Of a stretch of DNA of 64,000 bases, positions 32,552 to 39,943 are shown one piece after another; positions within the stretch are counted from its first letter, which is position 1; every line of letters starts with the position of its first letter. The notes under the pieces were generated by a model. It searched no databases. It was not told the DNA's origin and saw only the letters and a program-made list of their open reading frames with translations. The stretch comes from a virus: positions 124,001 to 188,000 of IMG/VR virus record IMGVR_UViG_3300031576_000002; one strand, 5' to 3'. A program made the position numbers and the translations under genes.

Positions 32552-32818
32552 TCAGTGCGCCATACACGGCGCTGATTTTGGATGCTTAGAAGAATCGTAA
32601 CGCAGGCGCAAAGTCCGGTAGAGCACGGACAAGTCCGCGTCTTCTGCGCCTCCTACTAGAATACCGTTCTTGTACACGTCGGCGCGGAATACTCGATCTG
32701 CGCCATCCCACCAGACCTCGGCCCAGAATGCTGCCGCTGCTACGGGAGCCCAGACCGCTTGTGCCCGGAGTTGCTCTGCGGTACCAGCTTCTACTTCCAG
32801 GCCGGCGATGTCGGTCAT
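32552..32818 (-). CDS. hypothetical protein
   Basis: 88 residues from ATG 32818 (GAGG RBS); the palindrome at 32856-32875 lies in the leader. WAEVWWDGADRVFRADVYK and a short C-terminal helix. Unrecognised. Confidence 0.6.
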   Translation of the reverse strand: MTDIAGLEVEAGTAEQLRAQAVWAPVAAAAFWAEVWWDGADRVFRADVYKNGILVGGAEDADLSVLYRTLRLRYDSSKHPKSAPCMAH

Positions 32819-32855
32819 GGTCAACGCACTCTCGGATAGCTGAGGAGGGCGCATG

Positions 32856-32875
32856 TAGTTGTGCCAGCACAACTA
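32856..32875. promoter_or_regulatory. near-palindrome related to the one at 2304
   Basis: TAGTTGTGC-CA-GCACAACTA: arms of 9 with 2 bases between. On the minus strand CTACCTAGTTGTG precedes it, as in the 2304-2329 palindrome. It overlaps the stop of the upstream gene and precedes the 32818 start. A shared operator or recombination site. Confidence 0.5.
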
Positions 32876-33148
32876 GGTAGGCTTAGCCTTTCTACTTTCT
32901 AACTGCTCCAGATCTTTATGCGCCGCTCTCAAGGCAACAACAGAGTCCTTCAGGAAGTCGGAGATCACTTCTCGCTCCACCTGAGTCGTCGCTGTATCGA
33001 ACTCTTGCCTGAGAAACTCCAACGCCTTCGTGTGCCGGTGGATCTGTCCAAGAATGCGTGCTCGTGCCTGGCGTATCTCAGATACTTTTCGCTTCTTCTT
33101 GGGCTCTTTCTTGGGCGGAAGTACCCGCGTGGACCCGAAGTCATTCAT
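32873..33148 (-). CDS. basic coiled-coil protein
   Basis: 91 residues. Lys-rich N-terminus PKKEPKKKRKVSEIRQARAR, then long amphipathic helices (LEFLRQEFDTATTQVEREV). The stop is inside the palindrome. Unrecognised. Confidence 0.6.
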   Translation of the reverse strand: MNDFGSTRVLPPKKEPKKKRKVSEIRQARARILGQIHRHTKALEFLRQEFDTATTQVEREVISDFLKDSVVALRAAHKDLEQLESRKAKPT

Positions 33149-33153
33149 GAAGT

Positions 33154-34383
33154 CTTCGGCGGCTGGAAACTATCACCTTTATGCGACAGAAGAGGCCGCT
33201 CTGTGCTACAGTATCGGCTATGATTCAGCTCACCCTCCGACTCAAGCTCAGGCCAACTCCTGAGCAGAAGTCTATCTTCTATACCACCTCGGAGCAGCAT
33301 ACTCAATCTTACAACTACGCCTGCAACTTTGGCTGGAAGAACAGCACTGCCAACCGGATCGAGATTCATCATGGTGTCTACCGTGCCCAAAGAGAGGCGA
33401 CTCAGCTTCCTTCTCAACTTGTCGTATCCAGCATTACCAGGGCTTCTGAATCTCTAGCCTCTGCCAAAGCCTTGAGAAGGAAAAAGAAGAAAGTAGCCTG
33501 TCCAAAGTCCAAACTCTGCCCCATCCGATACGATTCAAGATCCTCCACAGTCAATCTCAAAGAAGGCTTTGCCGCTCTAGCAACCGTATCCGGCAGACAA
33601 AGAGTCCAGTTCAAAGTCCCTGACTTTCAACTTCCATACATTGACTGGAAAGTCTGCTCTTCCGATCTTATCCGGAATAGGAAGGGTAACTACTTCCTTC
33701 ATGTCGTAGTCAGCCGTGAAGAGGAACCGTTCATACCCGTTAAGAGAACAGTCGGAGTCGATCTTGGTATCACGCATCCAGCCGTAACTTCCAAGAACAA
33801 GTTTTTGGGTAAGAGGAGCTGGAAGAACGTAGAAAGGAGAAACTTCAAACTGAGGCGTTCCCTTCAAGCCAAAGGCACAAAATCTGCCAAGAGACATCTT
33901 CAAAAGCTCTCTGGTAGACAGAAACGTTTCCGGCGTGACTGTGACCGTGTCTTGAGTAAGCAGTTGGTCCAGTCTTGTAAGAAGGGTTCTACCTTGGTAT
34001 TTGAAAACTTGAAAGAGATCCGATCCGGTAACTCCAAAGGCAAGAGGTTCAACCGGAAGCTCCACGGTTGGAGCTTTGACCAACTTCAAGCCTTTGTAGA
34101 GTACAAAGCAAAGATGAGAGGTATCCAAGTTGTTTACGTGGATCCCCGGTACACCTCTCAGAAATGCTCCAAGTGTAAGTTCAGGAGCAAGAAAAACCGG
34201 ATCTCTCAAAGTAGCTTCCAGTGTCGAAGCTGCGGGTTCAGGATTCATGCTGATCTCAATGCAGCTAGAAACATACGGAAGCGGTATCTTTTTACTCAGG
34301 CTAAAAGTTTGGGTAACGGGCTTATGTCAACAAGCCTAGTGCAGAGGTCAAAAGATCATCTGCAAGCTGCCTGCTTCGGCCGG
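33154..34383 (+). repeat. possible weak direct repeat flanking tnpB3
   Basis: CTTCGGCGGC at 33154-33163 and CTTCGGCCGG at 34374-34383 share CTTCGGC, about 1220 bp apart, close to the 1226-bp length of the other two TnpB elements. No 17-bp inverted repeats are seen here, so this may be chance. Confidence 0.25.
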
Positions 34384-34386
34384 TAG
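33220..34386 (+). CDS. tnpB: TnpB RNA-guided nuclease, copy 3 (divergent)
   Basis: 388 residues from ATG 33220; a farther in-frame ATG exists at 33181. RuvC-I Asp in TVGVDLGITHPAVTS, RuvC-II Glu in LVFENLKEIRSG, zinc ribbon CSKCKFR/CRSCGF, RuvC-III Asp in IHADLNAARN. Clearly diverged from copies 1 and 2, but the leader CTCTGTGCTAC just before the start is shared with copy 2. No obvious inverted termini. Confidence 0.85.
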   Translation: MIQLTLRLKLRPTPEQKSIFYTTSEQHTQSYNYACNFGWKNSTANRIEIHHGVYRAQREATQLPSQLVVSSITRASESLASAKALRRKKKKVACPKSKLCPIRYDSRSSTVNLKEGFAALATVSGRQRVQFKVPDFQLPYIDWKVCSSDLIRNRKGNYFLHVVVSREEEPFIPVKRTVGVDLGITHPAVTSKNKFLGKRSWKNVERRNFKLRRSLQAKGTKSAKRHLQKLSGRQKRFRRDCDRVLSKQLVQSCKKGSTLVFENLKEIRSGNSKGKRFNRKLHGWSFDQLQAFVEYKAKMRGIQVVYVDPRYTSQKCSKCKFRSKKNRISQSSFQCRSCGFRIHADLNAARNIRKRYLFTQAKSLGNGLMSTSLVQRSKDHLQAACFGR

Positions 34387-34885
34387 TAGTTGATGCCAGA
34401 AAGCACTCCGGCTCTTCCGTCGCGTTCAGGTACAGGCAGCACACCTCCGTCCAGGGTCTGCCATCCGTATCGACCACTTCGGATTGCCAGCAAACCTTCT
34501 CCGGCTGGATCTCGGGACTATCGGTGTGGCAATCGAACGTACAATTCGGATTGACTCGATCGCAAGCGGACAAGAAGATCAGCAAACTGATGACCTTCAC
34601 CCACCTCATCCCGTTCCAGTACATTCCCTTCCCCCGCACTTCTGCCCACCAGCGTTCCACTACAGAATTGTTAAGATACGTCTCGGCCGAGTTGTGATTC
34701 AAGACTTCCTCTCCTCCTGCCGTGAAGACTCGAATCCGATTCCCGTAGCGTCCCTTTCCAGGAATCCGCCACCGGACGCCTCGCGGTTTCCGATCGGTGT
34801 TGCAGTAGCCTTGATCTATCTCAGCCCGCAGACCAAGGCCAGCCCCATTGATTTCGGCCGCGATAGTTTTCAATCGGCGCGACAT
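34322..34885 (-). CDS. basic protein with internal lipoprotein start; 3' end in tnpB3
   Basis: 187 residues. First half basic: GVRWRIPGKGRYGNRIRVF and SVVERWWAEVRGKG. A second ATG at about residue 91 starts MRWVKVISLLIFLSACDR, a lipobox signal, so a nested lipoprotein could be made from the same frame. Tail DGRPWTEVCCLYLN resembles the small lipoprotein at 55756. The last residues come from tnpB3 DNA, so the original 3' end was probably lost. Confidence 0.5.
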   Translation of the reverse strand: MSRRLKTIAAEINGAGLGLRAEIDQGYCNTDRKPRGVRWRIPGKGRYGNRIRVFTAGGEEVLNHNSAETYLNNSVVERWWAEVRGKGMYWNGMRWVKVISLLIFLSACDRVNPNCTFDCHTDSPEIQPEKVCWQSEVVDTDGRPWTEVCCLYLNATEEPECFLASTTTGRSRQLADDLLTSALGLLT

Positions 34886-34895
34886 GTTTTCAGCA

Positions 34896-35138
34896 CTAGG
34901 CGGCCGACTGCTCTTCCGTTGCCAATGCGCTAGCCGCGTTCTCTGCTTCCCACCGTTCCAGATCCACTTCGAACAGGCAGGTCTGCACGAACCCGATCAC
35001 GGCTTCGGCACCCCGCCGCTCCAGCTCGCTGTTCCACTTCGCCTTGCGCTTGTGCTCGACCTTGCCCTCTTCCCGGATGCGTCGGGCTTCCTTGGCCTTC
35101 TTCACCTTCTCCTGCTTGCGCGACTTGGACTTTCGCAT
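34896..35138 (-). CDS. small highly basic protein
   Basis: 80 residues; Lys/Arg/Glu-rich coiled helix (KQEKVKKAKEARRIREEGK), then a hydrophobic helix. RBS AGGAGG at 35147-35152, promoter upstream. Unrecognised; could bind nucleic acid. Confidence 0.6.
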   Translation of the reverse strand: MRKSKSRKQEKVKKAKEARRIREEGKVEHKRKAKWNSELERRGAEAVIGFVQTCLFEVDLERWEAENAASALATEEQSAA

Positions 35139-35158
35139 TTCAGTTGCCTCCTGATTCT

Positions 35159-35191
35159 ACTATACCGCGCCAATCTTAGAATTCCGCACCC
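35159..35191 (-). promoter_or_regulatory. phage promoter, GGTATAGTAG type
   Basis: Minus strand GTGCGGAATTCTAAGATTGG then GCGGTATAGTAG; -10 at 35159-35164. Drives the small basic protein gene with a 20-nt leader holding an AGGAGG. Confidence 0.65.
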
Positions 35192-35195
35192 CTGG

Positions 35196-35996
35196 CTATA
35201 TTTCTGTCCAGGCTCGAACCCGTTCTCGGCACTCCGCCAGATACCCCTCTTGCAGGTCCAGGAAGTGCCAGGACTTGTAAAGAATGAAAGGACTGTGCGA
35301 GGTTGCGATGACCTGGAAACGCTTCGCCAGTTTGGGAACGATCTCATTCCAGAGAACCATTTGATTCGGCAGGCTCAGGCTCATGTCAGGTTCATCGAGC
35401 AGAATCGTACTCGGGCCTGTCCGTGGAAGCGTCTTCACGTACTCCGAGAACGCTGTCCAGCCCTCTACCCACAGGCTGTTATATTTCCGATCTGGATTTT
35501 TTGTAAGGTCCGGAACTTGATCCAGCAACTCTGCGATTCTTTCAATCTTATGGATTCGCCGCTGTCCCTCGCTCGGCTTTTGCGCGATCTCCTGAATCTG
35601 GTCCTTCATCGAAGTCATGCCATCGGCAGAATTCTCGGCCCGGTCCACGAAGAAGGAAAGCCCGTCTCGATCCGCGGCTGCATTGAGAAAGGTTGGAGTC
35701 CCGTCCCATTCTATATTTGCAGTACACTGGCCCGGTGCTCGTATGGCTAAGCAGTCTGGAAGATTGGGCGGCTTCCTCCGCAAAACCCCGATCTCGATAA
35801 TGTCTCCGGGGTCAGGGTGTTTCGACCAGCCTCCTGTCGTGATCCCGCAGTAGACCCCCGTGATCTTGAGCGCAGTCGTCTTCCCGCACCCGTTCGGCCC
35901 AAAGAGAATGTTGACTCCGGGCTTGAACTTGAGCTTGCCCTTGAACGCAGGAAGCTGCGCGGCAAAGCCCGTCTTGACTCGGAAGGACTGGATCAT
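35196..35996 (-). CDS. OLD/RecF-like ATPase (AAA_21 type)
   Basis: 266 residues from ATG 35996. Walker A ILFGPNGCGKTTALKI, signature region near the middle, Walker B STILLDEPDMSLSLP and the H-loop VIATSHSPFIL: the architecture of ABC-type DNA ATPases of the OLD/RecF group, without a TOPRIM nuclease. Such proteins act in DNA repair or abortive-infection systems. Its promoter gives TATAGT 7 nt before the ATG. Confidence 0.8.
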   Translation of the reverse strand: MIQSFRVKTGFAAQLPAFKGKLKFKPGVNILFGPNGCGKTTALKITGVYCGITTGGWSKHPDPGDIIEIGVLRRKPPNLPDCLAIRAPGQCTANIEWDGTPTFLNAAADRDGLSFFVDRAENSADGMTSMKDQIQEIAQKPSEGQRRIHKIERIAELLDQVPDLTKNPDRKYNSLWVEGWTAFSEYVKTLPRTGPSTILLDEPDMSLSLPNQMVLWNEIVPKLAKRFQVIATSHSPFILYKSWHFLDLQEGYLAECRERVRAWTEI

Positions 35997-36003
35997 CGGA
36001 CGT

Positions 36004-36034
36004 ACTATACAGCGCGCTTCCAAAAATACGCACC
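36004..36034 (-). promoter_or_regulatory. phage promoter for the ATPase gene
   Basis: Minus strand GGTGCGTATTTTTGGAAGCG then CGCTGTATAGTAC; -10 at 36004-36009, only 7 nt from the ATG, so the transcript would be nearly leaderless. It begins 4 nt after the original stop of the upstream gene, now interrupted by TnpB copy 2. Confidence 0.65.
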
Positions 36035-36047
36035 TATCCCGTCGAGC

Positions 36048-37273
36048 CATGCGTGACTCCTTAAGCCCTCTGTGCTACCATCCAGCCATGCGGCGTTCCT
36101 ACAAGTTCCGGCTTCAACCGACCAAGGCTCAGGAGATCAATCTCCAGAGGCTCCTGGACTACTGCCGCTTTCTCTACAACTGCGCTTTGGAGCAGCGTAT
36201 TACAGAATACAAACAGCATAAGAGGACTCTCAGCTACTACGATCAAGCCTTAGAACTTAAGCACGTATCCAAGCAGGTAGAAGGCTACGACACAGTCTAC
36301 GCCAAAGTCTTGCAGGTTGTCCTTCAAAAACTGGATCTAGCTTACAAGGCTTTCTTCAGAAGGATCAAGCGTGGAGAGAAGCCGGGCTTTCCACGGTTCA
36401 AGAGTAGGGATCGGTACGACTCCTTTACCTACAACCAGTCTGGTTTCAAGTTTGACAGTCAAAGGCTGCATCTTTCCAAGCTGGGCCATTTCCGCTGGAA
36501 TCCTTATCGACAACTTCCACCAGACGATAAGGTCAAAGAGGTCACAGTCAAAAGAGAAGCCGACGGTTGGTACGCAGTCTTATCCTGTGAGCTACCCCTT
36601 CCAGAACCTCTTCCCGCGACTGGAAAGGTCGTTGGTATTGATCTAGGCATGCAAGCTCTAGTTGCTACCTCAGATGGAATCGTAATTGAACGCCAACGTG
36701 TCTACGCCAAGAATGAGAAGAAGCTCAAGCATGCTCAGAGAACGGTTTCCAGAAGAAAGAAAGGCTCTAACCGTAGAAGAAAAGCAGTCAAGGTATTGGC
36801 TAAGGCTTGGCAGAAAGCTACAAGAACTCGGAAGCATATTCTTGATGGAGTGTCTAAGCAGTTGGTACAGAACTATGATCTGATTGCGGTTGAAGACCTG
36901 AACCTGAAAGGGATGAGTCAAGGGCTCAACCGTGGATTCAGGCGTAGCTTCAAGGATGTCGGAATGGGGATGTTGCTTCACATGCTGTCCTACAAAGCGG
37001 AAGAAGCTGGTAGGATAGTGGTGAAAGTAGATCCCAGAGGAACCAGCCAGGAATGTAGTGGATGCGGAGCAACTGTGAAGAAGAGTTTGAAAGAAAGAGT
37101 TCATAACTGCTCTGCTTGTGGCTTGGTCCTTGATAGAGATGTCAACGCGGCTAAAAACGTCTTAAGCAGGGCTCTGCTATCCCTTCGTGGAGAGGATACG
37201 CTTGTAAGTTCCTCTGTGAAGCGAGAAGATTTCTTAAGTGCTGCTCAGGCAGCGGCTTAAGCAATCACGCATG
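36048..37273 (+). mobile_element. TnpB-only transposable element, copy 2 (1226 bp)
   Basis: Inverted ends 36048-36064 (CATGCGTGACTCCTTAA) and 37257-37273 (15 of 17 match). Flanking direct repeats CCCGTCGA at 36038-36045 and 37274-37281. The insertion cuts the 3' end of the 37602 gene: after excision the frame reads GGDSTG-stop. No transposase inside. Same length as copy 1. Confidence 0.85.
36088..37260 (+). CDS. tnpB: TnpB RNA-guided nuclease, copy 2
   Basis: 390 residues, nearly identical in layout to copy 1: GKVVGIDLGMQALVATSDG, IAVEDLNLKGM, zinc ribbon CSGCGATVKK/CSACG, LDRDVNAAKN. Starts at an ATG (copy 1 uses GTG). A longer in-frame extension upstream to 35860 is not coding-like. The stop TAA is in the right inverted repeat. 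Active residues are all present. Confidence 0.9.
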   Translation: MRRSYKFRLQPTKAQEINLQRLLDYCRFLYNCALEQRITEYKQHKRTLSYYDQALELKHVSKQVEGYDTVYAKVLQVVLQKLDLAYKAFFRRIKRGEKPGFPRFKSRDRYDSFTYNQSGFKFDSQRLHLSKLGHFRWNPYRQLPPDDKVKEVTVKREADGWYAVLSCELPLPEPLPATGKVVGIDLGMQALVATSDGIVIERQRVYAKNEKKLKHAQRTVSRRKKGSNRRRKAVKVLAKAWQKATRTRKHILDGVSKQLVQNYDLIAVEDLNLKGMSQGLNRGFRRSFKDVGMGMLLHMLSYKAEEAGRIVVKVDPRGTSQECSGCGATVKKSLKERVHNCSACGLVLDRDVNAAKNVLSRALLSLRGEDTLVSSSVKREDFLSAAQAAA

Positions 37274-37602
37274 CCCGTCGAATCGCCGCCTGCCCAGGGA
37301 CTTCGCCAGTGGGGGAGGGGTAGGAGGTCATCCGACCGCAGCTCGATCGACATCTCTAGGGCTTGGTACTCGTAGCACTCCAAGCCCGCCAGCCACCAGC
37401 CAGAGGCAATCAGCTCCTCTTCCGAGGCGTCGGTAGGATCCTGCATGCAAACGTCGAATACGATCTGCGGCTCGTCAGCCATACCGCAGGTCGTCCGCTG
37501 AAGGGCCAGGATGGCGCAGAAGAAACCGGCCGGCGCCTTGGCCTCCGCCAACATCGGAATCCGCAAGGTGTGCGCAAGTAGGAGTAAGGCTAAGGCACGC
37601 AT
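37234..37602 (-). CDS. secreted hypothetical protein, 3' end altered by TnpB insertion
   Basis: Signal peptide-like N-terminus MRALALLLLAHTLRIPMLAEA. Then AGFFCAILALQRTTCG and a cysteine-containing domain (VCMQDPTDASEEELIASG). The last dozen residues come from the inserted element; before insertion the chain ended WAGGDSTG followed by TAG. Product is otherwise unknown. Confidence 0.6.
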   Translation of the reverse strand: MRALALLLLAHTLRIPMLAEAKAPAGFFCAILALQRTTCGMADEPQIVFDVCMQDPTDASEEELIASGWWLAGLECYEYQALEMSIELRSDDLLPLPHWRSPWAGGDSTGMRDCLSRCLSST

Positions 37603-37661
37603 GCACCTATGTTACTTGAAGCGGGAGTACAGGACTAACTTACATGGCGCTGCTTCGCTTC

Positions 37662-38105
37662 TCAGCGAATTCCCGGTCGGGCAACTGAAAGGCCAAGGCG
37701 AATCTGTAGTGCCGCCTCTACCATGCCCAGGTCGTCAGCAATCATGCGCTCATGCAAATCAGGAAAGACGCGCACGGTGTCCGGTAGATTGAATGCGCGC
37801 CAAATCCTACTGACCCCTGCCCCTCCTTCCGGTGTGTCGCCACCGTGGTAGATAGCTGGAACAGGACGACCTTCCCCCATCGTCATCGACACTCTACCTC
37901 GTGGGATTCCGGCGTAGTGGCCTTCCAGACCCCGTAACTGTTTCTCCCAGAGCATCCGTAGCTCTTCCAGCACAACCGGCCAAAGACTTGCGTGGTCAGA
38001 ATCGGGATAGTCGCCTTCGTGAAAAGACGTCAGATCCCAGACAAACCCATCCTCAGCCGGAATAGGCAGCCACCAGTAAATCCCTACCGCAGCTCTGCCC
38101 TTCAA
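37662..38105 (-). CDS. hypothetical protein
   Basis: 147 residues from a TTG; start uncertain because the frame is open further upstream without an ATG. WDLTSFHEGDYPDSDHASLW and ARPGIR. No motif recognised. Confidence 0.5.
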   Translation of the reverse strand: MKGRAAVGIYWWLPIPAEDGFVWDLTSFHEGDYPDSDHASLWPVVLEELRMLWEKQLRGLEGHYAGIPRGRVSMTMGEGRPVPAIYHGGDTPEGGAGVSRIWRAFNLPDTVRVFPDLHERMIADDLGMVEAALQIRLGLSVARPGIR

Positions 38106-38177
38106 GCGTAAGCGTGCAAGCCGCGCTCGCCGCAGAGAATCGCGTATTCTACTTTTTGGCGGTTCCCGCGTGGAAGG

Positions 38178-38582
38178 CTAGAGGCGGGGCCGCTCCAGAT
38201 AGTGCAGCTTCAGCGGCTTCGGGAATTCCTGGAGGAACGTGAATCCTGCTTCTTGCACAGGAAGCTCCGCAGAGCTTGCAACTCGTAGCTTCTTCAGCAA
38301 GCGCATCGCCTGCCCGAGCGCCTTCTTCTGCCCGACCTTCTTGCTGTAGGTATCCATGTCGGTGCAAAAAGAGTAGCCGTACAGCTCGATGCCTTCGGGC
38401 GTGGTGATCCGGCATTCCGTGATCGCGGTAATGCCGCGCTCTCTGCCCGTGATCTTCAACCAGACTTGGAGTGGCTGAAAGGGTCCAGCAACGTGCTTTT
38501 TGTTTTTGTCGTAGAAGTTGAGCCCCGACCGGAAGCATGTCCGGTAGCGGACCTTCAACCCATCGTAGTTCTCGACCTCCAT
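38178..38582 (-). CDS. hypothetical protein
   Basis: 134 residues from ATG 38582 (GAGGAGAC RBS). LNFYDKNKKHVAGPF, VGQKKALGQAMRLLKKLRV. A GAATAGTAAG box 22 nt upstream resembles the window promoters. Unrecognised. Confidence 0.6.
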   Translation of the reverse strand: MEVENYDGLKVRYRTCFRSGLNFYDKNKKHVAGPFQPLQVWLKITGRERGITAITECRITTPEGIELYGYSFCTDMDTYSKKVGQKKALGQAMRLLKKLRVASSAELPVQEAGFTFLQEFPKPLKLHYLERPRL

Positions 38583-38605
38583 GATGTCTCCTCGGATTGG
38601 ACTTA

Positions 38606-38839
38606 CTATTCCCCTGGCCTGAACTGCTCGAACGCTTCGGCGGCTTCGTAGAATGCGGGTATCTTCTCCCACAATCGTTTCAGAGCCTCTTTCTTCGTCT
38701 TTCCTCTACCCTGCAAGATCGCGCCGCTCTTTCCCCCAGCCACGCTCTTCAAGACAAGGTCGGCGTACCAACGCCTCGACTTCGGATACGCCTGCCAGAA
38801 GTTGACTTCCAGCTTGTAGGAGAGTTCGGTTTTCGCCAT
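38606..38839 (-). CDS. small dsRBD-like paralogous protein A
   Basis: 77 residues. WYADLVLKSVAGGKSGAILQG, GKTKKEALKRLWEKIPAFY: three strands and a helix, with a G-x-T-x-x-EAL motif shared with genes at 52737 and 60567. The fold recalls dsRBD or HicB-like domains. -10 box TATAGT ends 6 nt before the ATG, so the transcript is probably leaderless. Confidence 0.6.
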   Translation of the reverse strand: MAKTELSYKLEVNFWQAYPKSRRWYADLVLKSVAGGKSGAILQGRGKTKKEALKRLWEKIPAFYEAAEAFEQFRPGE

Positions 38840-38845
38840 GGTTGT

Positions 38846-38877
38846 ACTATACCCCACGCTTTCAAGAATTCCACACT
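38846..38877 (-). promoter_or_regulatory. phage promoter, leaderless type
   Basis: Minus strand GTGTGGAATTCTTGAAAGCG then TGGGGTATAGTAC; -10 at 38846-38851, 6 nt before the ATG 38839. Confidence 0.65.
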
Positions 38878-39059
38878 TCGGTGTCTTCCTGCGGCCAGCC
38901 TCGCTCGTAGTAGATCAGGCGCAGCCGAGTCTCGCAGCGGGCACAGAGAAGGGCCGGAGGATCGCGGCGTGGCGCGTCTACGGCTACGCGCTCACTCATA
39001 CTCTCGCCGTACCCGCAGTTACACCCCCAGCGGTAAATATCGACGCGATAGCTTGTCAT
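38862..39059 (-). CDS. zinc-ribbon hypothetical protein
   Basis: 65 residues. RWGCNCGYGE and ALLCARCETRLRLIYYE form two zinc pairs. Start ATG 39059 overlaps the stop of the next small gene (TAATG). Unrecognised. Confidence 0.65.
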   Translation of the reverse strand: MTSYRVDIYRWGCNCGYGESMSERVAVDAPRRDPPALLCARCETRLRLIYYERGWPQEDTEVWNS

Positions 39060-39172
39060 TAGAAAAACAGGAAGGCGACGAGAAAGATCCAGAGCAGGAT
39101 GTAGAGAACCGCTAGTACGTTCTCCACAAAGTCCCAAACTGCTTTCTTGAACCGCGCCCAAGTTGTCATCAT
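39059..39172 (-). CDS. single-membrane-segment miniprotein
   Basis: 37 residues: basic amphipathic start FKKAVWDFVENV and a hydrophobic stretch LAVLYILLWIFLVAFLFF. Coupled at both ends (TAATG to the next gene; it starts at the previous stop). A tiny membrane protein; too short to assign. Confidence 0.6.
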   Translation of the reverse strand: MMTTWARFKKAVWDFVENVLAVLYILLWIFLVAFLFF

Positions 39173-39736
39173 TCAGCCCAGTACGATCAAGAGCGCGAGA
39201 GCGATGAACATCAGGCCCACCCCGGCTTCCACGGCTGTTCGCCAGAACTCCTCCTGCCGCTGCTCTCTGTAGTAGAGCCGGGACGGGACTGCTTCCGGGA
39301 TTCTATACCGGAACGGATCGTAGCGAAACGGTCTCGCGTCTCTCCTGCTTGCTGCCCACCACCAGGTCGGCTTACCCGGCTCGGCATCTGGGTGAGTCCG
39401 CATGTAGTTGTTTTCCTCGATCATGTCTTCCAGGAATGCCTCCCACCCGTAGACATGCTCAAAGCCTTTCGGCGGATCGCGGAAGTAACTGGGCTGGGTT
39501 CCGCCCCCGCTTTCGGCGGCAGAACCCGCCAGCAATTCGCAGCCTGCAAAACGATCGCTAGTCCGAGTCGGAGTTCCTGGATCTCCCGGCTCGCCGCCAG
39601 AGAAAAAGTGAAGGCGGCTCTCCCTCCAAGACACAGAAGCGGAAGTCCCGTGGATCTTCTCCAGAGCGTAGACTTCCTCGTGCTGGTGGAGAAACTGAGG
39701 ACAACGGTAGAGATTCTGAATGTGTAGGTAACTCAT
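39173..39736 (-). CDS. RNA-ligase-like N-terminus fused to a membrane tail
   Basis: 187 residues. YALEKIHGTSASVSW contains the nucleotidyl-lysine motif I (K-x-H/D-G) of Rnl2-type RNA ligases, followed by LHFFSGGE as in phage ligases. But motifs III-V are absent; the chain turns into Gly/Ser-rich sequence and ends in a hydrophobic helix GLMFIALALLIVLG. Perhaps a remnant or a membrane-anchored adenylyltransferase. Function unsure. Confidence 0.45.
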   Translation of the reverse strand: MSYLHIQNLYRCPQFLHQHEEVYALEKIHGTSASVSWRESRLHFFSGGEPGDPGTPTRTSDRFAGCELLAGSAAESGGGTQPSYFRDPPKGFEHVYGWEAFLEDMIEENNYMRTHPDAEPGKPTWWWAASRRDARPFRYDPFRYRIPEAVPSRLYYREQRQEEFWRTAVEAGVGLMFIALALLIVLG

Positions 39737-39751
39737 TGGTGCTCCGTTATG

Positions 39752-39943
39752 TCAGCGCTTCCAGTCCGGTTTGCCGCGAAAGAAGTACATGACGTGGATT
39801 GGACACATTTCGTCCATCATGTTCTTTACGACTGTCATCCAGTACCTGCCGCGCATACGGTAATCGTCCAGTTTCACTTTGCCCGTGCATACTAAGCACT
39901 GGGCTCGCTTAGGGCGTTTGGCAGTTTTATTTTTCGCGGCCAT
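39752..39943 (-). CDS. small basic zinc protein
   Basis: 63 residues from ATG 39943. Lys/Arg-rich start AKNKTAKRPKRAQCLVCTGK; a CxxC pair and CPIH near the end. Unrecognised. Confidence 0.55.
   Translation of the reverse strand: MAAKNKTAKRPKRAQCLVCTGKVKLDDYRMRGRYWMTVVKNMMDEMCPIHVMYFFRGKPDWKR

Noticed and set aside
22689-37273. A transposase gene (TnpA, serine recombinase or DDE) belonging to the TnpB elements
   Set aside because: Each element is filled by tnpB; no Y1 HUH motif or DDE enzyme is seen within or beside them.
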